Below are positions 8,801 to 18,080 of a stretch of DNA of 64,000 nt, piece after piece. Each line of letters starts with the position of its first letter. Within the stretch, counting starts at the first letter, position 1. Location: contig WSXU01000004.1 in assembly GCA_009773455.1 (NCBI GenBank), positions 1-64,000 on the forward strand, given 5' to 3'. Position numbers and translations under genes: made by a program. The notes beneath the pieces were generated by a model. It was not told the origin of the DNA and searched no databases. It saw nothing but the letters and a program-made list of their open reading frames with translations. This DNA comes from Bacteroidota bacterium (GTDB lineage: Bacteria; Bacteroidota; Bacteroidia; Bacteroidales; Lentimicrobiaceae).

Positions 8801-10099
8801 TCATTTCAGCTTCATTCTGATGCCCAGCTGAAATGAAGGCCATGCCATCCTGGCGCTGCGGATATTGTAAGGTTGGGTTCCATTCATAAAAAACAGCTGA
8901 AGCCCTGCCTGACCATAAACCGACAGATTAGCGGCAAACTTCACATCAGCGCCCAATCCTGTAAGTGATGACAACTGAATTCCCCTGATACCGGCCTTAT
9001 TGTTTTCTGAACCAGACAGTACTTCCTGTGTATAGGTGTCGGTAAAGTTTCTGCTGGTGATCCCCTTTTCAATGATGACCGACTGAGCAGCGAACACGCC
9101 GAAACGTTTTCGCTCCAGGATAGAGAAGCGGAAACCCAGAGGTATTCCGAGATAATATAGCTCGTTGCCGTACTGCTGATAAACATGGTTCATTTCGAAT
9201 GTTTTCACCCGGTAGCCAAGCCTGGTGAACAGGAGGCCGGTTTCGGCATACCAGCGTTTACCTGTTTGATGGCTGACGATAAATCCAAACGAGAGGGGCG
9301 CATCGTGCGTAATATTTTCAATCTCTTCAAAATAGGACGTTTCATTGGCGACCTCTGCCGTCAGGCCATCGTAACTGAAATTGCTGCCTGTTGAATTAAG
9401 AGAGGTTTCCTCATTGCTCATATTTATGGCGGCAGCGCTGCTGTAACCCATGGAAAGCTGCCATTTACCTTTGGCCGGTTCTTCAGAAACCGGAGGTTGA
9501 ACTGTAATTGATTCAAGGATATCCTGCGAAAACACATCACTGACCACAACCGGTGCTGTGAGGGTTTCCATAACCTCCGCATCTGCTGTTTTAATGACAT
9601 CGGGACTGACTTCAGGCACGGTTGATATCTCTTTGGGGAAATTGTCCTGATTTGCCAGGTTCGTTGCTTCCTGAGGTTTCAAATCAAATGCCTGCCTTTC
9701 CGGGGCAGGATCACTTTTCATTAATCTGTTGCCAGTAACCTGTCCGGAAGAATTGTTAAGGGATCCGGTCACTGAAGCCGAAGGCCGGGGGTTGTCATTG
9801 TCCTGTTTACCGGCTATAGCATAAGCGCCACCCGGGGATTTTGTTTTTGATTTCTGCTCAGTTGCTGTTCGGTGATCAGACAAAACTTCCGGTTCATTAC
9901 CGGGCATCATGAAAGTCAGTCCGACACCCAGCAGCACCAGCACCGAAGCGGCCATGGCCATATACCAGAAAAGGGTCAGCCTCTTTCTGCGGTGCATCTG
10001 CTTTTCGATGCGATCCCACATATCCGGAGGAGGATCCATGCCGAACTGAGCCAGTTTACCGGCGGCAATTTTCCTTATGTTATCTTCACTGTCAGTCAT
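8801..10099 (-). CDS. Anti-sigma-like inner-membrane protein fused to a barrel-like C-terminus
   Basis: A 432-residue protein. Residues 1-40 are a cytosolic region (PPPDMWDRIEKQMHRRKR) like the short sigma-interacting heads found next to Bacteroidota ECF factors. A transmembrane helix spans about 41-65 (LFWYMAMAASVLVLLGVGLTF). A long Ser/Pro/Glu-rich linker runs to about 210. The C-terminal half has porin-type strands (WQLSMGYSSAAAI, WYAETGLLFTRLGYRVKTF, LGIPLGFRF, FAANLSVYGQAGLQLFF, FQLGIRMKLK). The start lies 9 bp after the sigma gene stop. That position and the head-TM layout argue for a membrane-anchored anti-sigma role. A true outer-membrane barrel cannot coexist with an inner-membrane anchor, so the C-terminal domain is probably a periplasmic sensor of barrel ancestry or the helix is a cleaved signal. 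Confidence 0.7.
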   Translation of the reverse strand: MTDSEDNIRKIAAGKLAQFGMDPPPDMWDRIEKQMHRRKRLTLFWYMAMAASVLVLLGVGLTFMMPGNEPEVLSDHRTATEQKSKTKSPGGAYAIAGKQDNDNPRPSASVTGSLNNSSGQVTGNRLMKSDPAPERQAFDLKPQEATNLANQDNFPKEISTVPEVSPDVIKTADAEVMETLTAPVVVSDVFSQDILESITVQPPVSEEPAKGKWQLSMGYSSAAAINMSNEETSLNSTGSNFSYDGLTAEVANETSYFEEIENITHDAPLSFGFIVSHQTGKRWYAETGLLFTRLGYRVKTFEMNHVYQQYGNELYYLGIPLGFRFSILERKRFGVFAAQSVIIEKGITSRNFTDTYTQEVLSGSENNKAGIRGIQLSSLTGLGADVKFAANLSVYGQAGLQLFFMNGTQPYNIRSARMAWPSFQLGIRMKLK

Positions 10100-10108
10100 G
10101 TTTTTGAC

Positions 10109-10636
10109 TCACTTGTTTTTTGTCAGACGTTTCTGCAACCACATTCTTGCCCGGGCATACTGCGATTTGGAAGTCCCTTCGCTGATGCCGAGTATGCTGC
10201 TGATTTCCCTGTGCGAGTATTCATCAATGGCAAAGAGATTAAAAACGGCCCTGAATCCTGCAGGCATCTGCTGTATATGGCTCATCAGGACTTCGGGCTC
10301 AATCTGTATGTCATTAACTTCTTCCTCATCAGCAAGGGATACCGAGTTGTCGAGTTCCACACTATACTTCAGAACATCATTCCGCCTGAGCATTTCGAGC
10401 GAGGTGTTGACCATGATCCGGCGGACCCATCCTTCGAAGGAACCCTGAAACCTGTAGCTGTCAAGTTTCATAAAAACCCGGATAAATCCTTCCTGCAGAA
10501 AATCCTCTGCGGTATTCCGGTCCGGCGCATAACGCAGGCATAACCCGAACATTTTTCGGGCATATATTTCGTACAAACGCTTCTGGGCCTGCACATTACC
10601 ATCGAGGCAATCCTTCAGGAGTTGTCTTTCATCCAT
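10109..10636 (-). CDS. ECF-type RNA polymerase sigma-70 factor
   Basis: A 175-residue ECF sigma factor. Region 2 is visible as AEDFLQEGFIRVFMKLDSY followed by FEGWVRRIMVNTSLEMLRR. Region 4 is YSHREISSILGISEGTSKSQYARARMWLQKRL, the DNA -35-binding helix-turn-helix. Length and order are normal for the family. It is followed after 9 bp by the anti-sigma-like gene, the usual arrangement for cognate regulation. On the minus strand upstream, TTTG (plus-strand 10736-10739) and TATTATTG (10705-10712), 23 bp apart, form a weak housekeeping-type promoter match. Targets probably include the downstream envelope genes. Confidence 0.93.
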   Translation of the reverse strand: MDERQLLKDCLDGNVQAQKRLYEIYARKMFGLCLRYAPDRNTAEDFLQEGFIRVFMKLDSYRFQGSFEGWVRRIMVNTSLEMLRRNDVLKYSVELDNSVSLADEEEVNDIQIEPEVLMSHIQQMPAGFRAVFNLFAIDEYSHREISSILGISEGTSKSQYARARMWLQKRLTKNK

Positions 10637-10704
10637 CAGTAATACAGAAGCGCTTTAAGTCCGGACCACAACAGAGATGCATTGTATGAAGAATGGTTGC
10701 ATTG

Positions 10705-10739
10705 CAATAATAGTAAATTTAAAGATGTGTGGATGCAAA
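10705..10739 (-). promoter_or_regulatory. Possible Bacteroidota promoter of the ECF sigma gene
   Basis: On the minus strand, TTTG is followed after 23 bp by TATTATTG, one mismatch from the -7 consensus TAnnTTTG. It lies about 70 bp upstream of the sigma gene ATG. The spacer is slightly long, so this is a weak assignment. Confidence 0.3.
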
Positions 10740-10744
10740 GTTGG

Positions 10745-10980
10745 GTTGTTGGTTGTTTGACGTTTGACGTTGGTCGTTGGACGTTGGTCGTTTGACGTTT
10801 GTGGTTTGGAAGTCGGATGTTGGTACAGCGCATCTCAGCCCTCAGATGACAGCCCCGCAGGGGCGCCACAGCAAAAGCCCCGCAGGGGCGGCACACCAAT
10901 AACCGTGGGTGAAGCGAAGCGTAACCCACGGATACCACAACCACCTGAGCTCAGCCCCGCAGGGGCGCCACAGCAATAAC
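10745..10980. repeat. Intergenic repeats: (GACGTTGG)n-like and GCCCCGCAGGGGC palindromes
   Basis: 10745-10830 is a degenerate tandem of GACGTTGGTCGTTG / GACGTTTG units. The palindrome GCCCCGCAGGGGC occurs three times (about 10852, 10877 and 10954), each next to GGCRCCACAGCAA-like sequence. Between copies 2 and 3 a hairpin CCGTGGGT...ACCCACGG spans 10903-10931. This 460-bp gap between divergent genes contains no supported ORF. Confidence 0.65.
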
Positions 10981-11099
10981 CGCCCATCAAAATGAAAAAC
11001 ACCACCACGAACACGATAAAGGCCTAAATTTGCAGCAATAATACCCACAGTCACTGATCCTCCATCATCATCAGGACTGGATCTAATCAGAAAAGCTGA

Positions 11100-12332
11100 A
11101 TGAAAGCTGAAATCATTACCATAGGCGACGAACTGCTGATCGGGCAGGTGATAGATACCAATTCGGCATGGATGGCCGAGGTACTCAACCTGAGCGGCAT
11201 AAAGGTCGCCCAGATAACCAGCATATCCGACAGCAGGGAGCATATTCTCGCAGCCCTGAAAGAAGCCGAAACCCATGCCGACATCATACTGATGACCGGT
11301 GGTCTGGGTCCCACCCGCGACGACATCACCAAAACCACCCTCTGTGAATATTTCAACACAAAACTGGTATTCAACCAGGAGGCTTTTGACAATGTCGACA
11401 GGATATTCAGGAACAGGGGTTACAGCCTCACCCTGCTCAACCGCGCCCAGGCTGATATACCCGGGAACTGCACTCCCCTGCTGAATGAAAATGGAACCGC
11501 TCCCGGCATGTGGTTTGAAGAAAACGGGAAAATTTACGCCTCCATGCCCGGTGTGCCCTTTGAGATGAAGGGCATCATGACCACCCACATCCTTCCCCGT
11601 CTGCAGAAACTCACCTCAACCGTTATTGTACACAGGACCATCCTCACCCATGGCGTGGGAGAGTCGTTCCTTGCCGCAAAGATTGAGGCCTGGGAGACGG
11701 CGCTGCCCGGTTATATCAAACTTGCCTACCTGCCCCAGCCCTGCATTGTCAGGCTCAGGCTGACCGGATCGGGTCCCGACAGGGAACAGCTGGAAGCAAC
11801 AATTAATACCTGCGTTGATGAACTCTACCAGCTGATATCGGAGCATATCTTTGGCGAAGGGGATGATACCCTTGAACAGGTTACAGGGGATTTGCTGAAA
11901 GCCAGCGGCTATACCATGGCTACTGCTGAAAGCTGCACCGGGGGTTACATCGCGCACCTGATCACCAGCATTCCGGGAAGTTCAGCCTATTTCAAGGGTT
12001 CGGTCGTAGCCTATTCCAACGATATTAAGGAAAATGTGCTCGGGGTATCGCACCGTACGATTTCAAAACACGGGGCCGTCAGTGAAGAAACGGTGTTTGA
12101 AATGGCCGCCGGCATCATCAGGCAGTTCAAGGTAAGCTGTGCCATTGCCGTTTCAGGCATAGCGGGTCCCGAAGGCGGCACCAACGACAAGCCGGTCGGT
12201 ACTACATGGATTTGTGTATTAACCCCGAAAGGTGCCGAAACCCGGAAGTTTACCTTTGGTGAGCACAGGGGCAGGAACATCCGCCGGGCCGCCCTGGCAG
12301 CGATTGATATGCTCAGAAAGCAGCTGAAGTAG
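11100..12332 (+). CDS. cinA: CinA family nicotinamide-nucleotide amidase
   Basis: A 410-residue CinA. The N-terminal MoCF-like / COG1058 domain starts MKAEIITIGDELLIGQVIDTN and carries the GGLGPTRDD loop at 67-75; it is linked to ADP-ribose pyrophosphatase activity in some homologues. The C-terminal CinA/PncC domain (from about residue 255) has TAESCTGGYIAHLITSIPGSS with the catalytic serine, YSNDIKENVLGV, and AVSGIAGPEGGTNDKPVGT; it deamidates nicotinamide mononucleotide in pyridine nucleotide recycling. Length is standard for full CinA. It stands alone on the plus strand with a convergent neighbour 32 bp away and no recA or other competence gene nearby. Confidence 0.95.
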   Translation: MKAEIITIGDELLIGQVIDTNSAWMAEVLNLSGIKVAQITSISDSREHILAALKEAETHADIILMTGGLGPTRDDITKTTLCEYFNTKLVFNQEAFDNVDRIFRNRGYSLTLLNRAQADIPGNCTPLLNENGTAPGMWFEENGKIYASMPGVPFEMKGIMTTHILPRLQKLTSTVIVHRTILTHGVGESFLAAKIEAWETALPGYIKLAYLPQPCIVRLRLTGSGPDREQLEATINTCVDELYQLISEHIFGEGDDTLEQVTGDLLKASGYTMATAESCTGGYIAHLITSIPGSSAYFKGSVVAYSNDIKENVLGVSHRTISKHGAVSEETVFEMAAGIIRQFKVSCAIAVSGIAGPEGGTNDKPVGTTWICVLTPKGAETRKFTFGEHRGRNIRRAALAAIDMLRKQLK

Positions 12333-12364
12333 GTATTTTTCTCCGCCCTCCTGCAGGCATAACC

Positions 12365-14545
12365 TTACGGATGAGTCACCGTAACAAAGTGGGCCGCGTT
12401 ATTATCCACAATGGTCATATCGCCGGTATCCACTGTTCCATCCCCGTTCACATCCGAATTCAGGTAGCCCCCCTGGAAGTTCCGTGAATCGTTATCCACC
12501 GGGGTCATATCCCCGGTGTCGATGGTTCCGTCGGGCAGCACATCCCCGCCAAACAATGCCCGCCAGCCATCGGGCATCAGTGCCAGGTTGTTGCCATAAA
12601 CCTGCGATTCTGTAGTTAAACCGATGAAAATAATATCCGGCAAAAAGGAAACAGGCTGGGCGCTGACCACCGCGATGCTGTTTCGGTGTTTCACCGTTAT
12701 GTAGTAGTCACCATTGTATGCGGCAGGGATTGTCACGCTGGCTGTACCATCCGTATGGAGATCGATGTTTTCAAGCAACAGCATGACTTCGGCATAATTG
12801 CTCCCGTTGTGCAGTTCAATGCTGATTTTATCCGCGATATCTGCGCCCCAGTATGGGATTCCGGATTCATCCAGCGCCGGATGCATGGTTCCGTTGCCAT
12901 CATACAAACCCTGAAGCAATACAATCAGATTAAAAATTTTATCTGTTGCACCGGCCTGGGTAAGTGTAACCGTTACCGGAACTGTGCCCACGGCTGATAC
13001 GGTTATTTCCGCCACACGTTCAATAGTGGAAGTATTGGCTGTAAATTCCGCCAGGACCGTTCCGTTGCCTGAACCTGAAGGGGTGACGGTGCACCAACCC
13101 GCATTGCACAAGGCTGTCCAGTCGGTATTTGAGGTAACGACATATCCAGCCGTTCCGGAAGCAGCAGAAACATTTTGATTTTCGGGGGTAACGGCAAGTT
13201 CAGGAGCAGGAGGTTCCACAGTAATTCCGACCCCCTCCGACAGGGTCGACAGGCCTGTATCGTCCCAGGCCCGGGCGGTCAGGACAAAATTCCCGGGAAC
13301 CATAGCCGGCCATACGATGTTATAGGGGGGAAACAAATCCTGACCAATCAGCTCACTGTCTTTATAAAACTCAACCTGCATAATGGTTCCGTCTGTATCG
13401 GAAGCGTCAGCCGAGATCACTATTTCACTTCCGGCAGTAACAACCGATCCTGTTGTGGGTGATGTGATGGCTATCAAAGGTGGCTGTGCCATTCCGGAAA
13501 TAAAAACGGGGGAAGAAATCGCCTCCCCGCCGTCGGCCTGCCTCACGCGGGTATAAAAATAGTCACCATCGGCACAGGCAATCGACAACGACACAACTGG
13601 GTGCGTCATTCCCGGTGTCCAGGTCTGGATCACACTTCCGTTTTTCAGCAGATCAATATTTACAACAACCTCGTTGTCTGCATCGAACGTTTCAATCACG
13701 GCATTCCAGGTTCCGCCGAGGATGGTTGAACCCATTTCATGCCCGTTAATTTTAAAGGAAAGAACAAGGTTTTTATCTATGGTCGAGAAGAAACGCCTGG
13801 CCAGTATAGCATCAAAAATATCGGACCGTGTTTTTGCAGGGGCAAGCACACCCATATTAAACTGGGTTGCCGTTCCCCAGGTCGCCGTATGATTGTCATC
13901 GCCACCGGCAGCCCCAATCTTCCAGTCGCGGATCAGCGCCTCATCAAAATAACCCTTATTCCCATCGCTGCTGTAATACCCGTTGTTATAGTAATACTTG
14001 CTGAATCCGTCGTGATCGTTCCAGAGTTCCATACCCACAAATTTTGAACACGGAGGATCCGAGAAATGATTGAATTCATTGAAGGCGAAAGCATCCCAAC
14101 CCGGATGGTTGAAAAATGCGGCGCCGTTTCTGGCGTTCAGCCAGTTGATCAGTCCTCCGAAGGTATTGGTCGGTGAAGAATTTGAACAATAATCCGGAGT
14201 ATTTACAACGGTTACATGCCCGTAGCTGAAATAGGTTGTCCATTCAAACCCGTAAAAGGCGGCAAAAACGCTGTCCTCGTTGTATAAATCGGCTGTTGTC
14301 TTGATCAGCAGCCATTCAGCTGCATTCATCAGGTTGGCATGTTCCGCCAGCCCGAAAAAATCGAGCTGAGCCACATTCCTGGCATAATTATAGGCTTCAT
14401 CGGGTGTGCCCTGCCCATCCGAAACACTGGTGTGATTGTGCAGGTTGCCGTAATACACGTTATATCCTCCGACAGAAGGCTGGGCTTCAGCAGAAGAAAA
14501 CATCAGCATAAATGTGATTAATATCAAAAGGACCTTTGTTTTCAT
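12365..14545 (-). CDS. Secreted PHP-domain metallohydrolase with Ig-like, BACON and dockerin-like modules
   Basis: A 726-residue exported multidomain protein. The signal peptide is MKTKVLLILITFMLMFSSAEAQ; the ATG at 14545 is preferred over 14563 because it starts the signal peptide directly. Next is a PHP/CehA-McbA-like phosphoesterase domain with the metal motif YGNLHNHTSVSDGQGTPDEA, then GLAEHANL, FFNHPGWD and GGDDNH. A bacterial Ig-like domain follows (ITSPTTGSVVTAGSEIVISA...), then a BACON domain (ALCNAGWCTVTPSGSGNG...TLTQAGA). The C-terminus has two EF-hand-like dockerin repeats: LPDGTIDTGDMTPVDND and DVNGDGTVDTGDMTIVDNN. No T9SS tail is present. Probably secreted and surface-attached; substrate unknown. 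Confidence 0.85.
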   Translation of the reverse strand: MKTKVLLILITFMLMFSSAEAQPSVGGYNVYYGNLHNHTSVSDGQGTPDEAYNYARNVAQLDFFGLAEHANLMNAAEWLLIKTTADLYNEDSVFAAFYGFEWTTYFSYGHVTVVNTPDYCSNSSPTNTFGGLINWLNARNGAAFFNHPGWDAFAFNEFNHFSDPPCSKFVGMELWNDHDGFSKYYYNNGYYSSDGNKGYFDEALIRDWKIGAAGGDDNHTATWGTATQFNMGVLAPAKTRSDIFDAILARRFFSTIDKNLVLSFKINGHEMGSTILGGTWNAVIETFDADNEVVVNIDLLKNGSVIQTWTPGMTHPVVSLSIACADGDYFYTRVRQADGGEAISSPVFISGMAQPPLIAITSPTTGSVVTAGSEIVISADASDTDGTIMQVEFYKDSELIGQDLFPPYNIVWPAMVPGNFVLTARAWDDTGLSTLSEGVGITVEPPAPELAVTPENQNVSAASGTAGYVVTSNTDWTALCNAGWCTVTPSGSGNGTVLAEFTANTSTIERVAEITVSAVGTVPVTVTLTQAGATDKIFNLIVLLQGLYDGNGTMHPALDESGIPYWGADIADKISIELHNGSNYAEVMLLLENIDLHTDGTASVTIPAAYNGDYYITVKHRNSIAVVSAQPVSFLPDIIFIGLTTESQVYGNNLALMPDGWRALFGGDVLPDGTIDTGDMTPVDNDSRNFQGGYLNSDVNGDGTVDTGDMTIVDNNAAHFVTVTHP

Positions 14546-15062
14546 ATCCGCAAAGTATTTCATGAATAGATCAATCCTTATACCCAGGGCTGGTCAATGA
14601 CCGGATGATTGTCGAAAATGGCAGGAAAATGCAGAATATGTGAGCGGGACCAGAAGAATGTCAGGCGACGATGAATAAACACCCGTAGCAGGTAAAGATA
14701 CAATTATAATGCAGGGAAATCAAGACTGCCAATGCTGAAATTCAGCACCTGCAGTACCCATGGTGCGACCGGGCATGCCGGCAATCTATGGATACAGACA
14801 TTATGATAAAAAAGTCATCTGAGTCAGCCTGAATTGCCTTAGATTTCTCACTTCGTTCAGAATGACCATGCTTTCAGAAGGATGAGGAACCTGCCAGATA
14901 TAACACCAAAACAATTTCAAACTCATGTTGTAATATCCTCAATTTTAGTCAGTCACTATTGAAAAAAATAATAATTGTTCATCGATCCGGATGATCCTCC
15001 TTCTTTTTTTGCACATTTGCAATCTGCTACCCAGGAAATCAACATCACCAAAAACCGAACCC
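14546..15062. other. Intergenic region between divergent secreted-protein genes
   Basis: About 500 bp with no supported ORF. It holds a fragment TTAGATTTCTCACTTCGTTC at about 14840-14860, which resembles a short repeat seen often between genes in this phylum. Promoters of both flanking genes must lie here, but no convincing TTTG/TAnnTTTG pair was found. Confidence 0.4.
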
Positions 15063-17165
15063 ATGAAACAAAGATTCCCTCTCTTATTGCTTGCAATGCT
15101 TTTAACTGCAGGACTCTCAGCGCAGGTGCTTGTAACCACCGACCCCCTGCCCAAGAATGCCATCCTCGAGGAATTTACCGGGATACACTGCACCTATTGC
15201 CCCGACGGACATGCCATTGCCCAGTCGATCCTGAACAACAACCCCGGCCGCGTCTGTGTGATTGCCCTGCATCAGGGTTCTTTCGCAGTTCCTTCAGGAA
15301 CCGAGCCCGACTACCGGACATCGTTCGGTGATGCAATTGCCGGCCAGACCGGCCTTACGGGATACCCATCGGGTACGGTTAACCGACATGTTTTCACCGG
15401 CAGCACCACAGCCCTCAGCCGTAGTGCCTGGGCCGCTTCCTGCGATCTGATTATGGCGGAGGTTTCTCCTGTGAATGTCGGACTTTCATCGACCTACGAA
15501 GCCGCAACCCGTGAGCTTACCATCCAGGTGGAACTTTATTACACCGCTGATGCCACGGCCCCTGAAAATTTCATCAACGTTGCCCTGATCCAGGACAGCA
15601 TCTATGGTCCGCAGACCGGTGGCGGAGCAGGAAACAACTACCGCCACATGCATATGCTGCGTCATATGGTTACCGGCCAATGGGGTGATCCCGTTAACAC
15701 AACCACCGCAGGTTCGTTGGTAACCCGCACTTACAATTACACCGTTCCGGGCGCCTACAACAACATTGAAGCCATCGTTGAAAACATGAAGGTAGTCGCC
15801 TTTGTCACACGCGATCACCAGGAAATCTATACCGGCGACGAGGTGGATGCCATCGGAGGCACCAACCTTTACATCGGCAATTTCTCCTCTGCAGCGCCCT
15901 ACATTCAGCGGGGTTACCAGGGATTTGAGCGGATATTTACCATTGATGCAAACAGCAACATTGCCGGAACAGAATCCTTTGAGCTGAGCATCGAAGCCGA
16001 AAATGCACCGGCCGACTGGCAGGCATCCTTCTTCATCGACGGACAGGAATATACCTCAACCGCTACTGTAAACCTGACGAAAGGCACACCCACCCCTGTA
16101 ACCGTAAGGGTTATGCCGGGTGCTTCAGCCGGATTCCCGGGTTATGTGATGCGGATGAGATCGGTCAGTAATCCGACAGCTCCGGAAAAAACCTACCGTG
16201 TTATGGTGGTTTCCGGGGTAACCGACCTTGTGGTCAATGGTACCGGCGGACCGGAATCAGAAACCAATCAGGGTGTATATCTTGAAGGCCTTGCCGCCTC
16301 GGGCATCACCAGCTATGCCGTTACCGATGCCAATGTGATGCGCGATATGATCAATGCCGATGCCTTTCAGGATGTTTTCACCTGCTGGCTGAACATTTCC
16401 TGGACATTCCCGGCGCTGTCGGACAGTCAGGCAGAAGCAGTGATGGACTTTATGGATGCCGGTCACAACATCTTTATCGGCGGCCAGGATATTGGCTGGG
16501 ACATTATGAGCGGGGCTGATGGTTCAAACGGAACACCCGTAACCCAGAATTTCTATACCAATTACCTGAATGCCCTCTTTGTTGCCGACGGATCCTCGGC
16601 CAACAACAAACTGAATGCCAATACAGCTGACCCGATTTTCGGCGGTGTGCTGCAAAGCAACATCGTTGATGTTTTCGGGGGAAATATGTACCCTGAGGAA
16701 ATCAACGCCGGCACCGGTGCCGACATTATCTTCAACTATACCACCACAGCCAAGCATGCTGCCATCAAATACGAAGCGCTGAATTACCGTTCCATCTATT
16801 TCGGTATCGGACTTGAGATGCTCAGTAATGCCGATGTACGCAACGAGATCATCGGCCTGAGCCGCGAATGGCTTTCGGATGAGATGACGGGTGTTGAATA
16901 CGGAGAAGCGATGAATTCGCTGATTACCGGACAGAATTACCCCAATCCTGCAGGTGATTATACGTGGATTGCCGTTTCGGAGAAAGCGGCCGGTGGAACC
17001 CTTGAGGTTTACGACCTGAACGGCAACCTTGTCATCAGCCGCATACTGGGCAGTGAACTGCTGAACCGCATCGACCTCAGCAGTCTGAAGTCAGGCATGT
17101 ACACCTACCGGATTGTTGCAGGCAACACCATTTCAGGTGCGCGTAAACTTTCCGTGATCAGGTAA
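15063..17165 (+). CDS. T9SS-sorted Omp28-related secreted protein
   Basis: A 700-residue protein. The ATG at 15063 begins the signal peptide MKQRFPLLLLAMLLTAGLSAQ; the ORF extends further upstream but without sense. An Omp28-like segment follows: KNAILEEFTGIHCTYCPDGHA with the CTYC pair in a thioredoxin-like position, then VIALHQGSFA and GYPSGTVNRHVF. Later residues include a gasdermin-like or Big-type region and NGTGGPESETNQGVYLEGL...FIGGQDIGWDI, resembling a DJ-1/GATase-fold segment. The C-terminal T9SS domain is NYPNPAGDYTWIAVSEKAAG, VYDLNGNLV, LKSGMYTYRIVAG, ending RKLSVIR. A strong terminator follows. Outer-membrane or secreted; the thioredoxin-like CxxC suggests but does not prove redox function. 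Confidence 0.87.
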   Translation: MKQRFPLLLLAMLLTAGLSAQVLVTTDPLPKNAILEEFTGIHCTYCPDGHAIAQSILNNNPGRVCVIALHQGSFAVPSGTEPDYRTSFGDAIAGQTGLTGYPSGTVNRHVFTGSTTALSRSAWAASCDLIMAEVSPVNVGLSSTYEAATRELTIQVELYYTADATAPENFINVALIQDSIYGPQTGGGAGNNYRHMHMLRHMVTGQWGDPVNTTTAGSLVTRTYNYTVPGAYNNIEAIVENMKVVAFVTRDHQEIYTGDEVDAIGGTNLYIGNFSSAAPYIQRGYQGFERIFTIDANSNIAGTESFELSIEAENAPADWQASFFIDGQEYTSTATVNLTKGTPTPVTVRVMPGASAGFPGYVMRMRSVSNPTAPEKTYRVMVVSGVTDLVVNGTGGPESETNQGVYLEGLAASGITSYAVTDANVMRDMINADAFQDVFTCWLNISWTFPALSDSQAEAVMDFMDAGHNIFIGGQDIGWDIMSGADGSNGTPVTQNFYTNYLNALFVADGSSANNKLNANTADPIFGGVLQSNIVDVFGGNMYPEEINAGTGADIIFNYTTTAKHAAIKYEALNYRSIYFGIGLEMLSNADVRNEIIGLSREWLSDEMTGVEYGEAMNSLITGQNYPNPAGDYTWIAVSEKAAGGTLEVYDLNGNLVISRILGSELLNRIDLSSLKSGMYTYRIVAGNTISGARKLSVIR

Positions 17166-17192
17166 GCGATATCTGAACACGAATTGTTATAA

Positions 17193-17230
17193 CAGAAGCG
17201 GGGCTCTCATTGAGGCCCCGCTTCTGTTTC
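17193..17230 (+). terminator. Rho-independent terminator after the Omp28-like gene
   Basis: A 12-bp perfect stem CAGAAGCGGGGC / GCCCCGCTTCTG with a 10-nt loop, followed by TTTC, starts 27 bp after the stop codon. The T-tract is short but the stem is very strong. Confidence 0.8.
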
Positions 17231-17249
17231 AGAGTATTGTGGTCCTGAG

Positions 17250-18055
17250 TACACTCCTACAACGGGTGGTCTCGACTAGACCCCCTACAACGGGTGGTCT
17301 CGACTCCGCTCCACCACCAGATTGGATCCTTTAGTCAGGTGTGGCTCGTCGAGAGGCGGTGGTCGAGCGGAGTCGAGACTACCGAATATCACCACGGTGG
17401 TTGAGCGGAGTCGAAACCACCGATTATCACCCCGGTGGTTGAGCGGAGTCGAAACCACCGATTATCACCCGGTGGTCGAGCGGAGTCGAGACCATCCGGG
17501 CACCGGACTTCAATCAATGTATTTTCTTGATCATCCAGTACTTCAAGGTTATACCAGCAGCCAAACCTGTTTAATACTTCTGAACCAGCATCGCCTTTTA
17601 AGAGATATGAATATGGTGGACTTAACTCCACTCCTACAACTGGTGGTCTCGACTCCGCTCGACCACCGGACGAGATCTGTTGTTTGGGCGAGGGTAGTTC
17701 CCCGGCTTCGAATATTGGTTGTAATTTAACACAGAAGCTCCGCACCTACACCCGGTGGTCGAGCGGAGTCGAGACCATCCGGGCACCGGACTTCTTTTCT
17801 TGATCATCCCGTACTTCAAGGTTATGCCTGCAACCAAACCTGTTTAATACTTCTGAACCAGCATCGCCATGCAAGAGTGAGGTGAATATGGTGGACTTAA
17901 CTCCACTCCTGCAATTGTTGGTCTCGACTCCGCTTGACCACCATGATTGAATCTTGTAGTAAGGTGAGGCTGGTCGAGTGGCGGTGGTTGAGCGGAGTCG
18001 AGACCACCGATTATCACCCGGTGGTTGAGCGGAGTCGAAACCACCGGACTCAGGG
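17250..18055. repeat. Array of 26-bp imperfect palindromes with a duplicated block
   Basis: About ten copies of GGTGGTCGAGCGGAGTCGAG followed by ACCACC, in either orientation (around 17264, 17291, 17358, 17396, 17434, 17470, 17641, 17753, 17918, 17983, 18019). GGTGGTC and GACCACC can pair as a 7-bp stem. In addition a block of about 200 bp at 17470-17672 is repeated at 17753-17943, sharing GGGCACCGGACTTC, CTTGATCATCC, TTCAAGGTTAT and TGGTGGACTTAACTCCACTC. Several short ORFs with VERSRDH-like translations are artefacts of the repeat. No gene is supported between 17166 and 18080. Confidence 0.85.
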
Positions 18056-18080
18056 CACCGGCCCTCTACAAATCAGCTTT

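Noticed and set aside
9872-10543. 223-codon ORF on the plus strand
   Set aside because: Antisense shadow of the ECF sigma factor and the head of the anti-sigma-like gene; His/Phe-rich translation without domain features.
10842-11588. 248-codon ORF on the minus strand
   Set aside because: Shadow of the 5' half of cinA running into the GCCCCGCAGGGGC repeats; the tail is repetitive translation of the repeat.
17322-17837. Short ORFs with VERSRDH / RSTTG-like translations
   Set aside because: They are translations of the GGTGGTCGAGCGGAGTCGAG repeat, not proteins.
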